64,000 bases of DNA from Billgrantia saliphila (lineage in GTDB: Bacteria; Pseudomonadota; Gammaproteobacteria; Pseudomonadales; Halomonadaceae): contig NZ_PJRN01000015.1 of assembly GCF_002930105.1 (NCBI RefSeq), forward strand, positions 1 to 64,000, in the 5' to 3' direction. The stretch's first letter is position 1; each line of letters starts with the position of its first letter. The notes under the pieces are model-generated. The model saw only the letters and a program-made list of their open reading frames with translations. It did no database searches and had not been told where the DNA came from. A program made the translations under genes and the position numbers. Shown here piece after piece: positions 1-9,127 of this stretch.

Positions 1-2
1 AC

Positions 3-920
3 CTCGGCGCCGAGCCGCTGATCGAGGCGCTGGCGCAGCGCGCCCAGGTGGTGATCGCCGGACGAGTGGCCGATCCGGCGCTGGCGCTGGCGCCGCTGTG
101 TCACCATCACGGCTGGGCCAGGGACGACTGGGATCGCCTGGCCGCCGGTGCCCTGGCGGGCCATCTGATCGAGTGCGGTGCCCAGGTCACGGGTGGCTAC
201 TTCGCCGACCCGGGAGTGAAGGACGTGCCCGGCATGGCCGAGCTCGGCTACCCGTTGGTGGAGGTCGAGCGCGACGGACGTCTGGTCGTCACCAAGCCGG
301 TCGGCACCGGTGGGCTGGTGAATGAGCAGACGGTCAAGGAGCAGCTGCTCTACGAGATCCACGATCCTGCGGCCTATGTCACGCCCGACGTGGTCCTCGA
401 CCTGACCGGCGTGGAGATCCGCCAGATCGGCCGCGACCGGGTGGCCGTCAGCGGCGTGCGCGGCAAGCCCGCGCCCGAGCGACTCAAGACCACCATCAGC
501 TTCCTCGACGGTCACCAGGGCGAGGCGGAGATCTCCTATGCCGGGCCCAACGCGGCGGCGCGGGCGCAGCTCGCGCGCGACACCCTGCGTCAGCGCCTGG
601 CGCGACGCTGCCCGCCCGACCTGCGGTCGCGCTTCGATCTGATCGGTGTCTCCAGCGTGTTCGATGGCGACGAAGCAAGCTGGCGCGAGCCGTCTCGATC
701 CGCCGTCGAGGACGTGCGCCTGCGCCTGGCGGTGGAGCATGCTCGCCGCGAGGTGGTCGAGCTGGCAACCCAGGAGCTGCTGGCGCTCTACTGCTGCGGG
801 CCGGCGGGTGGCGGGGGGGTTCGGCGTCACCATGGACGCCGACTCAAGACGGCCTCCTTCCTGGTGCCGCGCGAACAGGTGACACCGACAGTCACGCTCT
901 ATCGGGGAGACGAAGCATGA
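3..920 (+). CDS. AtuA-family (DUF1446) acyl catabolic protein, 5' end outside window
   Basis: The frame is open from the left edge and stops at TGA 918-920, so about 305 C-terminal residues are visible. The family is recognised from the GTGGLVNEQTVKEQL stretch and the following YEIHDPAAYVTPDV run, which are typical of AtuA/DUF1446 proteins. AtuA is required for acyclic terpene (citronellol/geraniol) catabolism in Pseudomonas, but many homologues lie in other acyl-CoA operons, so the substrate here is open. The stop overlaps the next start as ATGA, indicating translational coupling to its small partner. The Gly-rich run near position 820 and the HHGRRLKTASFLVP tail are intact, so nothing suggests decay of the visible part. 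Confidence 0.85.
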   Translation, partial: LGAEPLIEALAQRAQVVIAGRVADPALALAPLCHHHGWARDDWDRLAAGALAGHLIECGAQVTGGYFADPGVKDVPGMAELGYPLVEVERDGRLVVTKPVGTGGLVNEQTVKEQLLYEIHDPAAYVTPDVVLDLTGVEIRQIGRDRVAVSGVRGKPAPERLKTTISFLDGHQGEAEISYAGPNAAARAQLARDTLRQRLARRCPPDLRSRFDLIGVSSVFDGDEASWREPSRSAVEDVRLRLAVEHARREVVELATQELLALYCCGPAGGGGVRRHHGRRLKTASFLVPREQVTPTVTLYRGDEA

Positions 921-1270
921 ACGGTGGCATACCGCTGCACCGCTACGCCCACGCCCGGGCGGGCGACAAGGGCGATCGGCTCAACCTGGCGGTGTTCGTG
1001 CACGAGGCGTGCCATTACCCCTGGCTGCTCGAACAGCTCAGCGAGGCGCGTGTCATGGCCCTGTTCCGCCATCGCGGCGTGTCCGCGGTGCGCCTCTATC
1101 CGATGCCCAAGCTGGGCGGGATGAACCTGGTGCTCGACGACGTGCTGCAAGGCGGGGTCAACGGCGCGCTGAACCTGGACGGTCACGGCAAGACCCTCTC
1201 GGCCCTGCTGCTGGCGCTGCCGGTCACCCCCCCTCCCGGCACCGCGCGAGCGAACGTGCAGCCCCGCTGA
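917..1270 (+). CDS. AtuA-like ferredoxin-fold small partner protein
   Basis: A 117-residue protein coupled to the AtuA-family gene by a 4 bp overlap. It has the signature of the small domain fused or adjacent to AtuA: HARAGDKGDRLNLAV near residues 12-26, then a hydrophobic middle and KLGGMNLVLDDVLQGG near 69-84. In many genomes the two parts are one polypeptide; here they are separate genes. The two proteins probably act as a complex in an acyl-CoA degradation route whose other genes lie to the left of the window. Family assignment is firm; the biochemical role is not established. Confidence 0.8.
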   Translation: MNGGIPLHRYAHARAGDKGDRLNLAVFVHEACHYPWLLEQLSEARVMALFRHRGVSAVRLYPMPKLGGMNLVLDDVLQGGVNGALNLDGHGKTLSALLLALPVTPPPGTARANVQPR

Positions 1271-1289
1271 CACACCCGCCGCCCCAGCG

Positions 1290-1620
1290 CCCAGACCTCA
1301 TCGAGGGCCCATTACCCTCGGCGAGCACCAGCAGGTCGGCGTCGCGGCCTGGCTCCAGGCGCCCTTTGGTGGAAAGCTTCACTTCGAACAGGCTGGCCAG
1401 CCGGCCCGGCGCGAGGCCGATGAAGCGGCGCAGGGCGGATCTCCACGAGGTCGTCGTAGAGCTCGAAGACGTAATTGACCAGATGGCACGGGCGTGCCGA
1501 TACGGCCAGGGAGACCGCAGGAAGAGCTTATTCGTCGAACCATTCGCTGAGGTAGAAGCTGTCGAAGAAACAGCAATAGGCCTCGAGCGATGGGTGAATG
1601 TGGGCGGCGGAATCGATCAT
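1290..1620 (-). pseudogene. Remnant of an amidohydrolase-superfamily gene
   Basis: No intact gene occupies 1271-1720. On the minus strand three short coding-like stretches lie in different frames. Bases 1620-1528 read as 30 residues starting MIDSAAHIHPSLEAYCCFF and ending at a stop. Bases near 1495-1435 read HLVNYVFELYDDLVEIRP. Bases near 1430-1310 read a C-terminal segment containing LSTKGRLEPGRDADLLVL. The last motif (KG-x-L-x-PG-x-DADL) is the usual C-terminal signature of amidohydrolases such as isoaspartyl dipeptidase or dihydroorotase. The frame changes and missing metal-binding core argue for a decayed fragment rather than a gene. The exact limits are estimates. Confidence 0.5.
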
Positions 1621-1681
1621 GGACGGGGTCCCGATGCGACACTTGGAGACTGGCTGTCGGGCAGGTCGGCCAGGCTGTCAA

Positions 1682-1707
1682 CCCTTCCCCGGCGTGCCGG
1701 GGAAGGG
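1682..1707 (-). terminator. Perfect hairpin after aotJ, probable terminator
   Basis: The arms CCCTTCCCCGG (1682-1692) and CCGGGGAAGGG (1697-1707) are perfectly complementary over 11 bp with a 4-base loop. The hairpin lies 13 bp past the aotJ stop on the minus strand. Only two T residues follow on the minus strand, so it may work as a 3' stabiliser as much as a classical rho-independent terminator. Confidence 0.6.
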
Positions 1708-1720
1708 AGAGCCGGTGAGC

Positions 1721-2485
1721 TTACTCTTCGAAATAACGCTTGTAGATCTCGTCGTAGGTGCCGTCTTCCTTCAGCGTGGCCAAGGCCTCGTTGAAGCGCT
1801 CGGCCAATGCCTCGTCACGCGGGCGGAAGGCGATGCCGAAACCGTCGCCGAAGTACTCCTTGGGCTCGGTGATCATCTCGCCCACGACCTTGTATTCCCG
1901 CTCATCGCTGTCGAGCAGGGTGGACTTGCCCACCGGGAAGTCGAGGAACACGATGTCCAGACGCTCGGCCTCCATGTCCAGCACCATGTCGTCGGCGGTG
2001 GAGTAGCGGCTGATGTCGGCCACGTCGCCGTAATGGTCGGTGACGTAGTTGTCCTGCAGGGTGCCACGCTGCACGCCGATGGTCATGCCGTCGAGGGCTT
2101 CGGTGCTGGGCTCGTCGATCTCGGTGTCCTCCGGGGCGAACCAGGCGGAAGGCGGCGTGATGTACGGATCGGAGAACAGCACGGTGGCGCGGCGCTCGTC
2201 GTTGATGGTCATCGACGACATGATGGCGTCGTACTTGCGCGACAGCAGGCCGGGGATGATGCCGTCCCACTCCTGTTCGATCCATTCGCAGGTCACGCCG
2301 ATCTCTTCGCACAGGGCATTGCCCAGTTCGATGTCGAAGCCGGTCAGCTCGCCTTCGGGCGTGCGGTACTCCATCGGCTCGTAGGGCACATCGACGCCGA
2401 AGCGCACGTGATCGTAATCGCGAGCCTGGGCGCTGCCGGCGGCCATGGCCAGGCCCAGCAGGGATACTGTCAGCAGTTTTTTCAT
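1721..2485 (-). CDS. aotJ: Basic amino-acid ABC transporter, periplasmic binding protein
   Basis: A 254-residue HisJ/ArgT/AotJ-type binding protein. It opens with a Sec signal peptide (MKKLLTVSLLGLAMAAGSAQA, cleavage near residue 21), followed by the family 3 solute-binding pattern FGVDVPYEPMEY, GFDIELGNALCEEIGVTCEW, and MSSMTINDERRATVLFSDPY. The last is the usual substrate-pocket stretch of lysine/arginine/ornithine binders. It is the last gene of the minus-strand aotPQMJ operon, 122 bp beyond aotM, with a strong hairpin in that gap. Association with astE favours arginine/ornithine as ligand; histidine or lysine is possible. Confidence 0.88.
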   Translation of the reverse strand: MKKLLTVSLLGLAMAAGSAQARDYDHVRFGVDVPYEPMEYRTPEGELTGFDIELGNALCEEIGVTCEWIEQEWDGIIPGLLSRKYDAIMSSMTINDERRATVLFSDPYITPPSAWFAPEDTEIDEPSTEALDGMTIGVQRGTLQDNYVTDHYGDVADISRYSTADDMVLDMEAERLDIVFLDFPVGKSTLLDSDEREYKVVGEMITEPKEYFGDGFGIAFRPRDEALAERFNEALATLKEDGTYDEIYKRYFEE

Positions 2486-2550
2486 CGTTCGTTTCCCTTT
2501 GTTGTCGTTCGTGCACCGATTGGGTGACGTCGCGCCTGAATTTAGCGCAG

Positions 2551-2581
2551 CCGCGCCGGGGCCGAAAGTCCCCAGGCGCGG
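2551..2581 (-). other. Stem-loop between aotM and aotJ
   Basis: CCGCGCC (2551-2557) pairs with GGCGCGG (2575-2581) and GGGG (2558-2561) with CCCC (2570-2573), leaving one bulged A and an 8-base loop. It lies in the 122 bp gap before the aotJ start. A T5 run (2582-2586) follows on the plus strand only. For the minus-strand operon mRNA it is therefore a 5' stem-loop without a U tract, consistent with processing or stabilisation of the binding-protein message rather than termination. Confidence 0.55.
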
Positions 2582-2607
2582 TTTTTCCAACGCCTGTTTG
2601 ACGTTGA

Positions 2608-3342
2608 TCAGTTGCCGCTGAGCGGCTTGAGGTGCGCCAGCAGCCGCTTCTCCAGGTAGCGGAACAGATAGAGAATAGCGAAGGTCAGGCAGAGATAGAT
2701 CGCCGCGGCAAAGATGAACGCTTCGAAAGGGGCATAGTAGCGTGCATAGACGAAGCGTGCCGCGCCGGTGATATCCATCAGTGTGACCACGCTGGCGATG
2801 GCACTGGCGTGCAGCATGAAGATCACCTCGTTGCCGTAGGCCGGCAGGGCGCGGCGGAAGGCGCTGGGCAGGATGATGCGTCGCATCGTCAGTGCCTGCG
2901 ACATGCCGTAGGCCCGTGCCGCCTCGATCTCGCCGCGCGAGGTGGCCTTGATCGCGCCATGGAAAATCTCGGTGGTATAGGCGGCGGTATTGAGCGTGAA
3001 GGCGATCAGTGCCGGATAGAACGCCTCCCTCAGGAGGGGCCACAGGAAGCTCTCCTGGATGCCGTCCACGAACACCACGCCGTAATAGATGATGTAGAGC
3101 TGGACCAGCAGCGGCGTGCCGCGAAACACGTAGGTGTAGAAGTAGACCGGCAGCTTGATCCAGCGATGCTTCGAGCCGCGCAGGATCGCCAGCGGTACCG
3201 CCAGAATCAGCCCGATCAGCAGCGACAGGAAGACCAGCTGGGTGGTAGTCACGAGCCCGTCCCAGTAGTAGGCCAGCGTCTGGGGCGTGAAGATGACGTT
3301 GCCTTCCAGCAGGCCGGCGAGCCATTGGTTCAGTTGTTCCAT
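2608..3342 (-). CDS. aotM: Basic amino-acid ABC transporter permease (HisM/AotM type)
   Basis: A 244-residue inner-membrane permease with about five hydrophobic segments. It carries the HisM-type landmarks FYTYVFRGTPLLVQLYIIYYG (near 67-87) and the cytoplasmic EAA loop GEIEAARAYGMSQALTMRRI, followed by ILPSAFRRALPAYGNEVIFM. It would pair with AotQ to form the membrane pore energised by AotP. Its start is 1 bp beyond the aotQ stop, so the two are tightly coupled. It is separated from aotJ by a hairpin-bearing gap. Confidence 0.88.
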   Translation of the reverse strand: MEQLNQWLAGLLEGNVIFTPQTLAYYWDGLVTTTQLVFLSLLIGLILAVPLAILRGSKHRWIKLPVYFYTYVFRGTPLLVQLYIIYYGVVFVDGIQESFLWPLLREAFYPALIAFTLNTAAYTTEIFHGAIKATSRGEIEAARAYGMSQALTMRRIILPSAFRRALPAYGNEVIFMLHASAIASVVTLMDITGAARFVYARYYAPFEAFIFAAAIYLCLTFAILYLFRYLEKRLLAHLKPLSGN

Positions 3343-3343
3343 C

Positions 3344-4045
3344 TCAGTGCTCCCCGAAGCCGACGTTGTAGCGCTTCTGCAGGCGGGCGAAGATCCACTC
3401 CGACACGCTGGCGATCAGCAGGTAGATGACCGCCACGGGAATCAGGAAAGTGAACGGCTCGTGGGTGGCACGAGAGGCCTCGGCGGCGACGCGCACCATG
3501 TCGGTGAGGCCGATCACCGAGACCAGCGCGGTGGTCTTGAGCAGCACCATCCAATTGTTGGACAGCCCCGGCAGCGCGTGGCGCATCATCAGCGGGAAGC
3601 GGATGCGGCGGAACACCAGCCACGAACCCATGCCGTAAGCCTTGGCCGCCTCGATCTGGCCATGGTCCACCGCCATGAAAGCGCCGCGGAAGGTCTCGCC
3701 CATGTAGGCGCCGAAGATGAAGCCGATGGTGATCACGCCGGCGACGAAGGCATTGAGGTCGATGTACCAGTCCACGCCGAACTGGTCGTAGAGCTTGTCG
3801 GTGAGCAGGTTGAGCCCCATCTGGCCGCCGAAGAACAGCAGCATCATCAGCACCAGGTCGGGAACACCGCGAATCAGCGTGGTGTAGAGCGTGGCCGTAC
3901 GATGCAGCAGCCAGCTGCGCGACATCTTGGCGCTGGCGGTCAGTAGGCCGAGCAGGACGGCCAGAATCAGCGACAGCACTGCCAACTGAATCGTGACCCC
4001 GGCGCCTTCCAGCAGGCGCGGGCCGTAGCCTTGTAGATCGAGCAT
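3344..4045 (-). CDS. aotQ: Basic amino-acid ABC transporter permease (HisQ/AotQ type)
   Basis: A 233-residue permease of the HisQ branch, recognised from TTLIRGVPDLVLMMLLFFGG in the first half and ETFRGAFMAVDHGQIEAAKA with FRRIRFPLMMRHALPGLSNNW in the second (the EAA loop that docks on the ATPase). It starts 10 bp after aotP on the minus strand and runs into aotM with a 1 bp gap. The HisQ-like and HisM-like permeases together define a heterodimeric polar amino-acid importer. Confidence 0.88.
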   Translation of the reverse strand: MLDLQGYGPRLLEGAGVTIQLAVLSLILAVLLGLLTASAKMSRSWLLHRTATLYTTLIRGVPDLVLMMLLFFGGQMGLNLLTDKLYDQFGVDWYIDLNAFVAGVITIGFIFGAYMGETFRGAFMAVDHGQIEAAKAYGMGSWLVFRRIRFPLMMRHALPGLSNNWMVLLKTTALVSVIGLTDMVRVAAEASRATHEPFTFLIPVAVIYLLIASVSEWIFARLQKRYNVGFGEH

Positions 4046-4055
4046 GAGAGTCCCC

Positions 4056-4826
4056 TCAGTACTTCGGCGCCAGGAACTGCTTGAGACGCGGCGAGGTGGG
4101 ATTGACCAGCACGTCCTGGGGCGGCCCCGCTTCCTCGACCACCCCCTGATGCAGGTAGATGACCTGGCTCGAGACGTCGCGGGCGAAGCCCATCTCGTGG
4201 GTCACCACGACCATGGTACGGCCCTCTTCGGCCAGGTCGCGCATGACCTTGAGCACGTCGCCCACGAGCTCCGGGTCGAGTGCCGAGGTGGGCTCGTCGA
4301 ACAGCATGACCTCGGGATCCATGGCCAGGGCGCGCGCGATGGCACCGCGCTGCTGCTGACCGCCCGACATCTGCGCGGGGTAGGCGTCGGCACGCTCGGT
4401 CAGGCCGACCCGCTCGAGCAGGGCGCGTGCTTTCTCGACCGCTTCCTTGCGCGGCACCCCGAGCACGTGGATCGGTGCCTCGATGATGTTCTCCAGCAGC
4501 GTCATGTGCGCCCAGAGATTGAAGCTCTGGAACACCATCGACAGCTTGGCGCGCATGTTGACGACCTGTTTCCAGTCGGCAGGCTCGCGTCCGTGTCGGG
4601 TCTGCTTGAAGCGGATCTCCTCGCCGTGAACGATCAGGTCGCCCTCGTCGGGCTGCTCGAGCAGGTTCATGCAGCGCAGGAACGTGCTCTTGCCGGAGCC
4701 GGAGGCTCCGATCAGGGTGATGACGTCGCCCTTCCGGGCTTGCAGCGACAGGCCCTTGAGGACTTCGGTATCGCCGAAGCGCTTCTTGATGTTGCGCACT
4801 TCGAGGGGTATCGGGGTATCGGCCAT
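4056..4826 (-). CDS. aotP: Basic amino-acid ABC transporter ATP-binding subunit
   Basis: A 256-residue HisP/AotP-type ATPase. The Walker A motif GASGSGKST is near residue 39, the Q-loop lies in [18 protein letters not shown], the signature is [15 protein letters not shown], Walker B is [12 protein letters not shown], and the switch His is in [12 protein letters not shown]. The [17 protein letters not shown] wording is characteristic of the histidine/arginine importer subgroup. It is the first gene of the operon. The 235 bp gap upstream holds an AT-rich stretch, a plausible -10 element (TAGAAT, complement of 4899-4904) and a 6+6 dyad at 4971-4986. Confidence 0.9.
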   Translation of the reverse strand: MADTPIPLEVRNIKKRFGDTEVLKGLSLQARKGDVITLIGASGSGKSTFLRCMNLLEQPDEGDLIVHGEEIRFKQTRHGREPADWKQVVNMRAKLSMVFQSFNLWAHMTLLENIIEAPIHVLGVPRKEAVEKARALLERVGLTERADAYPAQMSGGQQQRGAIARALAMDPEVMLFDEPTSALDPELVGDVLKVMRDLAEEGRTMVVVTHEMGFARDVSSQVIYLHQGVVEEAGPPQDVLVNPTSPRLKQFLAPKY

Positions 4827-4970
4827 GAAACGGGCTCCAGATCGGGACGAGTCGCCGGGGCGACGGCCGGTTAAGCGGGCAGGCGCGAAAAAGGGGCGAT
4901 TCTAACAGGCCTTGACGCTTTGGGCAGGATGGTCCGGATACGGTTTCATTGGACGATGGTCGATGACGGG

Positions 4971-4986
4971 AATGCAAAAGTGCATT
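4971..4986. promoter_or_regulatory. Dyad upstream of aotP, candidate operator
   Basis: AATGCA (4971-4976) and TGCATT (4981-4986) form a perfect 6 bp inverted repeat with a 4 bp spacer. It lies about 145 bp upstream of the aotP start in the gap after astE. An arginine-responsive regulator would be expected here, but the dyad departs from the usual ARG box, so the cognate regulator is unknown. Confidence 0.3.
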
Positions 4987-5061
4987 TCTTTGCTCCTGGT
5001 TATTCTTGTCGAACAGCAGATATTGTTGGAAATAGGTTTCTTCGCAGTCGATATTCTTCAG

Positions 5062-6063
5062 TCAGTCTGGCGGCGACGTGGGCCGGGCCAGCAGGGCGGC
5101 ACGGGCGCCGAGCTCCACCGCGGCATTGGGAAAGATGACATGGAGCGGTTCGCCTTCTACGCAAAAGGCACCGGCTTCGCCGTCCTCGGCGAGCAGTGTG
5201 CCGTGCGCGAATTCGGAGAAGTTGGGAATGTCGTCGGCAAAGCAGAGGCGGAAGTCGTGCGACCGTCGCATCAGTTCGTGGGCGACGCGGAAGAATACCA
5301 TCCGTTCGGGAGCCGCCCCGGCGGGCTCGCGACCTTCGATCAGCGCATCGAACAGCTGTCCCATCGGGGCGAGCGGTGCCAGATCGTTATGGCCGAAGGG
5401 TAGGGCGCGGCCCAGTTCCAGCGTGAAGGCCTGGGCGCCATGATAATGCTTCGAGTAGTGCGAGAAGGTCCAGCTGTGACGGTGCTGGTGCAGCACCGCC
5501 TGGATGTCGGCGGCCGCCAGCCAGCGCCACTGCTCCGGCCGGGTGGGAGACTCGGCGAAGGGTTCGACCACGAAGCGGGGGAAGCGACTGTCGCGAATCG
5601 CCGTATGCAGGTCGTAGTGCAGCGGCTGGCGGTCGGCATGCCGCGCGAAGAAGCCATCCACCGCCGCCATCAGGGTGCGGGCGCGAGCAGGCTCCATGCC
5701 CGTTTCGTCCAGGTCGCGGCGGAACAGGCGGTTGAGGTTGGTGCCGACATAGCGCTCGCCGCGTCGGATCGCCTCGAGATTGCCCAGAATCACCAGCACG
5801 GGAGCGCCCAGCGTCAGCAGACCGGCCTCGAGCCGTGCCAGGCATTCCCCCACCAGTTCGATGGGCGCCGTTTCATTGCCATGGATGCCGATCGAGAGCA
5901 CGCAGGCCCGAGCGGCTTCGTTACAGGAGTCGGGCGTCAGTTCGAGAATGCCCGGGTCATGGAGGGAGAAGCGCCCGCCGGCGAGCCGACCCTCGCGTGC
6001 GGTGTCGGTATCTTCCAGACTGCGTTCGATCCATTCCGCCAGCATGGCCTGTGTCCTGGTCAT
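5062..6063 (-). CDS. astE: Succinylglutamate desuccinylase
   Basis: A 333-residue M14-type zinc hydrolase that releases glutamate and succinate from N-succinylglutamate, the last step of the arginine succinyltransferase pathway. The zinc site is visible as GIHGNETAP (His and Glu) and LHYDLHTAIRDS (His), with TLELGRALPFGHNDL carrying the catalytic Glu. IFPNAAVELGARAALL closes the protein as in other AstE. The ATG at 6063 is chosen; an in-frame GTG at 6102 would add 13 residues. It sits upstream of aotPQMJ in the same direction. The rest of the ast operon is not in the window. Confidence 0.85.
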   Translation of the reverse strand: MTRTQAMLAEWIERSLEDTDTAREGRLAGGRFSLHDPGILELTPDSCNEAARACVLSIGIHGNETAPIELVGECLARLEAGLLTLGAPVLVILGNLEAIRRGERYVGTNLNRLFRRDLDETGMEPARARTLMAAVDGFFARHADRQPLHYDLHTAIRDSRFPRFVVEPFAESPTRPEQWRWLAAADIQAVLHQHRHSWTFSHYSKHYHGAQAFTLELGRALPFGHNDLAPLAPMGQLFDALIEGREPAGAAPERMVFFRVAHELMRRSHDFRLCFADDIPNFSEFAHGTLLAEDGEAGAFCVEGEPLHVIFPNAAVELGARAALLARPTSPPD

Positions 6064-6282
6064 GTGAGTCCGGCCACCTTCCCGCCACGCAAGCGAGATC
6101 ACAAGCCCCGGCGTCGGGCTGGTGAAAGCTCAGGTGCGATATTGAAACTGGCCGTGGAGGGGGCTGACCGCCTCACGAGCGCAGCCAGGCTAGGCGAAAT
6201 CAGGTGCCGACCTTTGGCCAATGGGGGAGGAACCGGGCGAGGACTAAGCTGGCGCATGCCATCCGACGGCCAGGAGTCCGAC

Positions 6283-7170
<888 letters not shown>

Positions 7171-7285
7171 GATCGAATACATGCAACGAAAGGCTTCGCT
7201 TTTCTTCACGACGCCCCTTTCTATGCTGTAGGAAGCCCTCGGCCCAGGCCGGGTTGGCTACCTGCAACCACGAAAGGAGGTGAAG

Positions 7286-7882
7286 ATGACCAAGGTGCTC
7301 GTGCTCTATCACTCCATGTACGGCCACATCGACATCATGGCCAAGGCGGTGGCGGAGGGGGTCCGTCAGGTCGAGGGAGTCGAGGTCGACGTCAAGCGCG
7401 TGCCGGAGACCATGGATCCGGAGACCTTTTCCAAGGCCGGCGGCAAGACCTTCGATACCCCCGAGGCCAAGCCACAGGAGCTCGCCGACTACGATGCCGT
7501 GATCTTCGGCACGCCGACCCGCTACGGCAACATGACCGGCCAGATGCGCACCTTCCTCGATCAGACCGGCAGTCTGTGGGCCAAGGGGGCGTTGCGCGGC
7601 AAGGTGGGCAGTGTGTTCACCTCGACCGGTACCGGTGGCGGCAACGAGACTACCATTCTCACCTCCTGGACCACCCTGGCGCACCACGGCATGCTGATAC
7701 TGCCGATCGGCTATGGCCTGGAAGCGCAATTCGATATTTCAAGCGTGCAGGGCGGTTCGCCCTACGGCGCGGCGACGCTGGCCGGTCCCGACGGCTCGCG
7801 TCAGCCCACCGAGCACGAAAAGGAGCTGGCTCGTCTGCAGGGCCGGAGCGTGGCCGAGGTGGCGAAGAAGCTCGCCGTATGA
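7286..7882 (+). CDS. wrbA: NAD(P)H:quinone oxidoreductase, WrbA flavoprotein
   Basis: A 198-residue flavodoxin-like FMN enzyme that reduces quinones by two electrons and protects against redox cycling. The N-terminal [12 protein letters not shown] is the FMN phosphate loop, [22 protein letters not shown] and [13 protein letters not shown] are WrbA-specific, and the length equals the family norm. AGGAGG (7275-7280) five bases upstream fixes the ATG. It is monocistronic and ends before a strong terminator. Confidence 0.95.
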   Translation: MTKVLVLYHSMYGHIDIMAKAVAEGVRQVEGVEVDVKRVPETMDPETFSKAGGKTFDTPEAKPQELADYDAVIFGTPTRYGNMTGQMRTFLDQTGSLWAKGALRGKVGSVFTSTGTGGGNETTILTSWTTLAHHGMLILPIGYGLEAQFDISSVQGGSPYGAATLAGPDGSRQPTEHEKELARLQGRSVAEVAKKLAV

Positions 7883-7973
7883 GGTAGGACTCGTGGACGT
7901 GGCCCTTTCCTGGGCTGTGCCGACAGCGGACAAACGAATGACAGAAGGCTGAAGCGAAGCAGATCCAATAAAG

Positions 7974-8000
7974 AAGGCGCGGCCGAAGCCGCGCCTTTTT
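7974..8000 (+). terminator. Rho-independent terminator after wrbA, usable from both sides
   Basis: GGCGCGGC (7976-7983) pairs with GCCGCGCC (7988-7995) around a CGAA loop and is followed by TTTTT (7996-8000). The opposite strand also ends in a T-rich run, so it can serve the convergent PRC-barrel gene as well. Confidence 0.9.
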
Positions 8001-8047
8001 ATCGAGCATGGCTAATGGAAGCCATGACCCAGACCTTGCGGTCCACC

Positions 8048-8851
8048 TTAGTTGCTTTGCATGGCTTCTTGCAGGGTCTGGTTATCGTCGATTTCCTCGT
8101 ACTGGTCGCTACCATAGTCGCCGGATTCGCCGCTGTCGCTGGACTGAACCACCAGTTCGCCCTCGTTGCGGATCTCGAGCTCGTCGACCGGGTAGCCCAT
8201 CTCGTCTTCGCCGAAGCCGAGGAAGCCGCCTTCGGAGATGACGACGTAGGCCTCGTTGCTCTCGGTGTCGCGAACCACGCGCTCGACTTCACCGATCTCT
8301 TCGTCATTCTCCTGGCTGTAGACGGTTTGCCCCTCAAGCTCGCTGACCTGCATGGTCATGACGTTATTGGCTTGTGAGGCCTGATCCTGAGAAGCCTGAT
8401 CTGAACTCTGCTCTTCGGAGTCCTGCTGCTCGTCGGGGCTGCGGATTTCCGCCTCGGCCTCTTCGGCCGGATCAACCTCGACATTGGGCTCACCCGTCTG
8501 TTCGACGGTGACGTCGGGCTCGGCTTGATCGACGGTGACGTTGGGGTCTTGCTGCTCGATGGTGACTTCAGGCGGATTCTGTTCGACGGTCACATCGGGC
8601 GGCTCTTGCTCGACCTGAACCTCGGCCGGTTCCTGATCGACGTTGATATCGGCGGGTTCTTCCTCGACCTGGATCTCGGCAGAACCGCTGCCTGACTGGT
8701 TATTCTGATTCTGAGCATTCTCCTCGCTCATCTGCTGCTGCTCGCTCAGGTGCTGCTGGGAATCTTCGTCCTGCGCATCCTGGGCAAGCAGCCCGTGACT
8801 CAGACCAGTGCTCAGTGCACCTACCGCAATGGCAATCGCTGTCCTTTTCAT
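8048..8851 (-). CDS. Secreted acidic repeat protein with C-terminal PRC-barrel domain
   Basis: A 267-residue exported protein. A signal peptide (MKRTAIAIAVGALSTGLSHG) is followed by a Gln/Glu/Asn-rich linker. About eight 9-residue repeats then span residues 60-131, with consensus V-x-V-[E/D]-Q-x-x-P-[D/E/N] (for example VQVEQEPPD, VTVEQNPPE). A Ser/Gln/Asp-rich spacer and a PRC-barrel domain (about 182-252, VYSQENDEEIGEVERVV to VDELEIRNEGELVV) complete it. The protein is very acidic, as expected for a halophile's periplasm. AGGAGG just upstream supports the ATG at 8851. Function unknown; PRC barrels often bind other proteins or RNA-processing partners, but exported forms are little studied. 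Confidence 0.8.
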   Translation of the reverse strand: MKRTAIAIAVGALSTGLSHGLLAQDAQDEDSQQHLSEQQQMSEENAQNQNNQSGSGSAEIQVEEEPADINVDQEPAEVQVEQEPPDVTVEQNPPEVTIEQQDPNVTVDQAEPDVTVEQTGEPNVEVDPAEEAEAEIRSPDEQQDSEEQSSDQASQDQASQANNVMTMQVSELEGQTVYSQENDEEIGEVERVVRDTESNEAYVVISEGGFLGFGEDEMGYPVDELEIRNEGELVVQSSDSGESGDYGSDQYEEIDDNQTLQEAMQSN

Positions 8852-9127
8852 GCCTTTCCTCCTTTCCTGGTTGGCATGCCTTGTGGGCTTGCATCTCAAA
8901 GGCTAGTCAACCTCGCGATGACGTCATCCCTTGGTAACCAAGAAAAACAAAAGAATAAGAAACATGACATAAGACGGTGGTTCATTGCCGGCTCTCGTCG
9001 GGCGTCGGATGCCCATGGCGGCGTGCGAAGGGCGCGACGGGATGTCCCGTCGCGGCACGCTGATGAAGATGGGGTAGGGAGGGCCTGGCCAAAGCGTCAT
9101 GCCATCGAGTCCACAGACCCATCGTAT

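Noticed and set aside
1598-2527. Long plus-strand frame opposite aotJ
   Set aside because: It is antisense to a clearly identified binding-protein gene, with composition typical of a GC-rich shadow frame.
4971-4986. ArgR (ARG box) site upstream of aotP
   Set aside because: The arms are AATGCA/TGCATT, whereas ARG boxes are built on TGAAT/ATTCA; kept only as an unassigned dyad.
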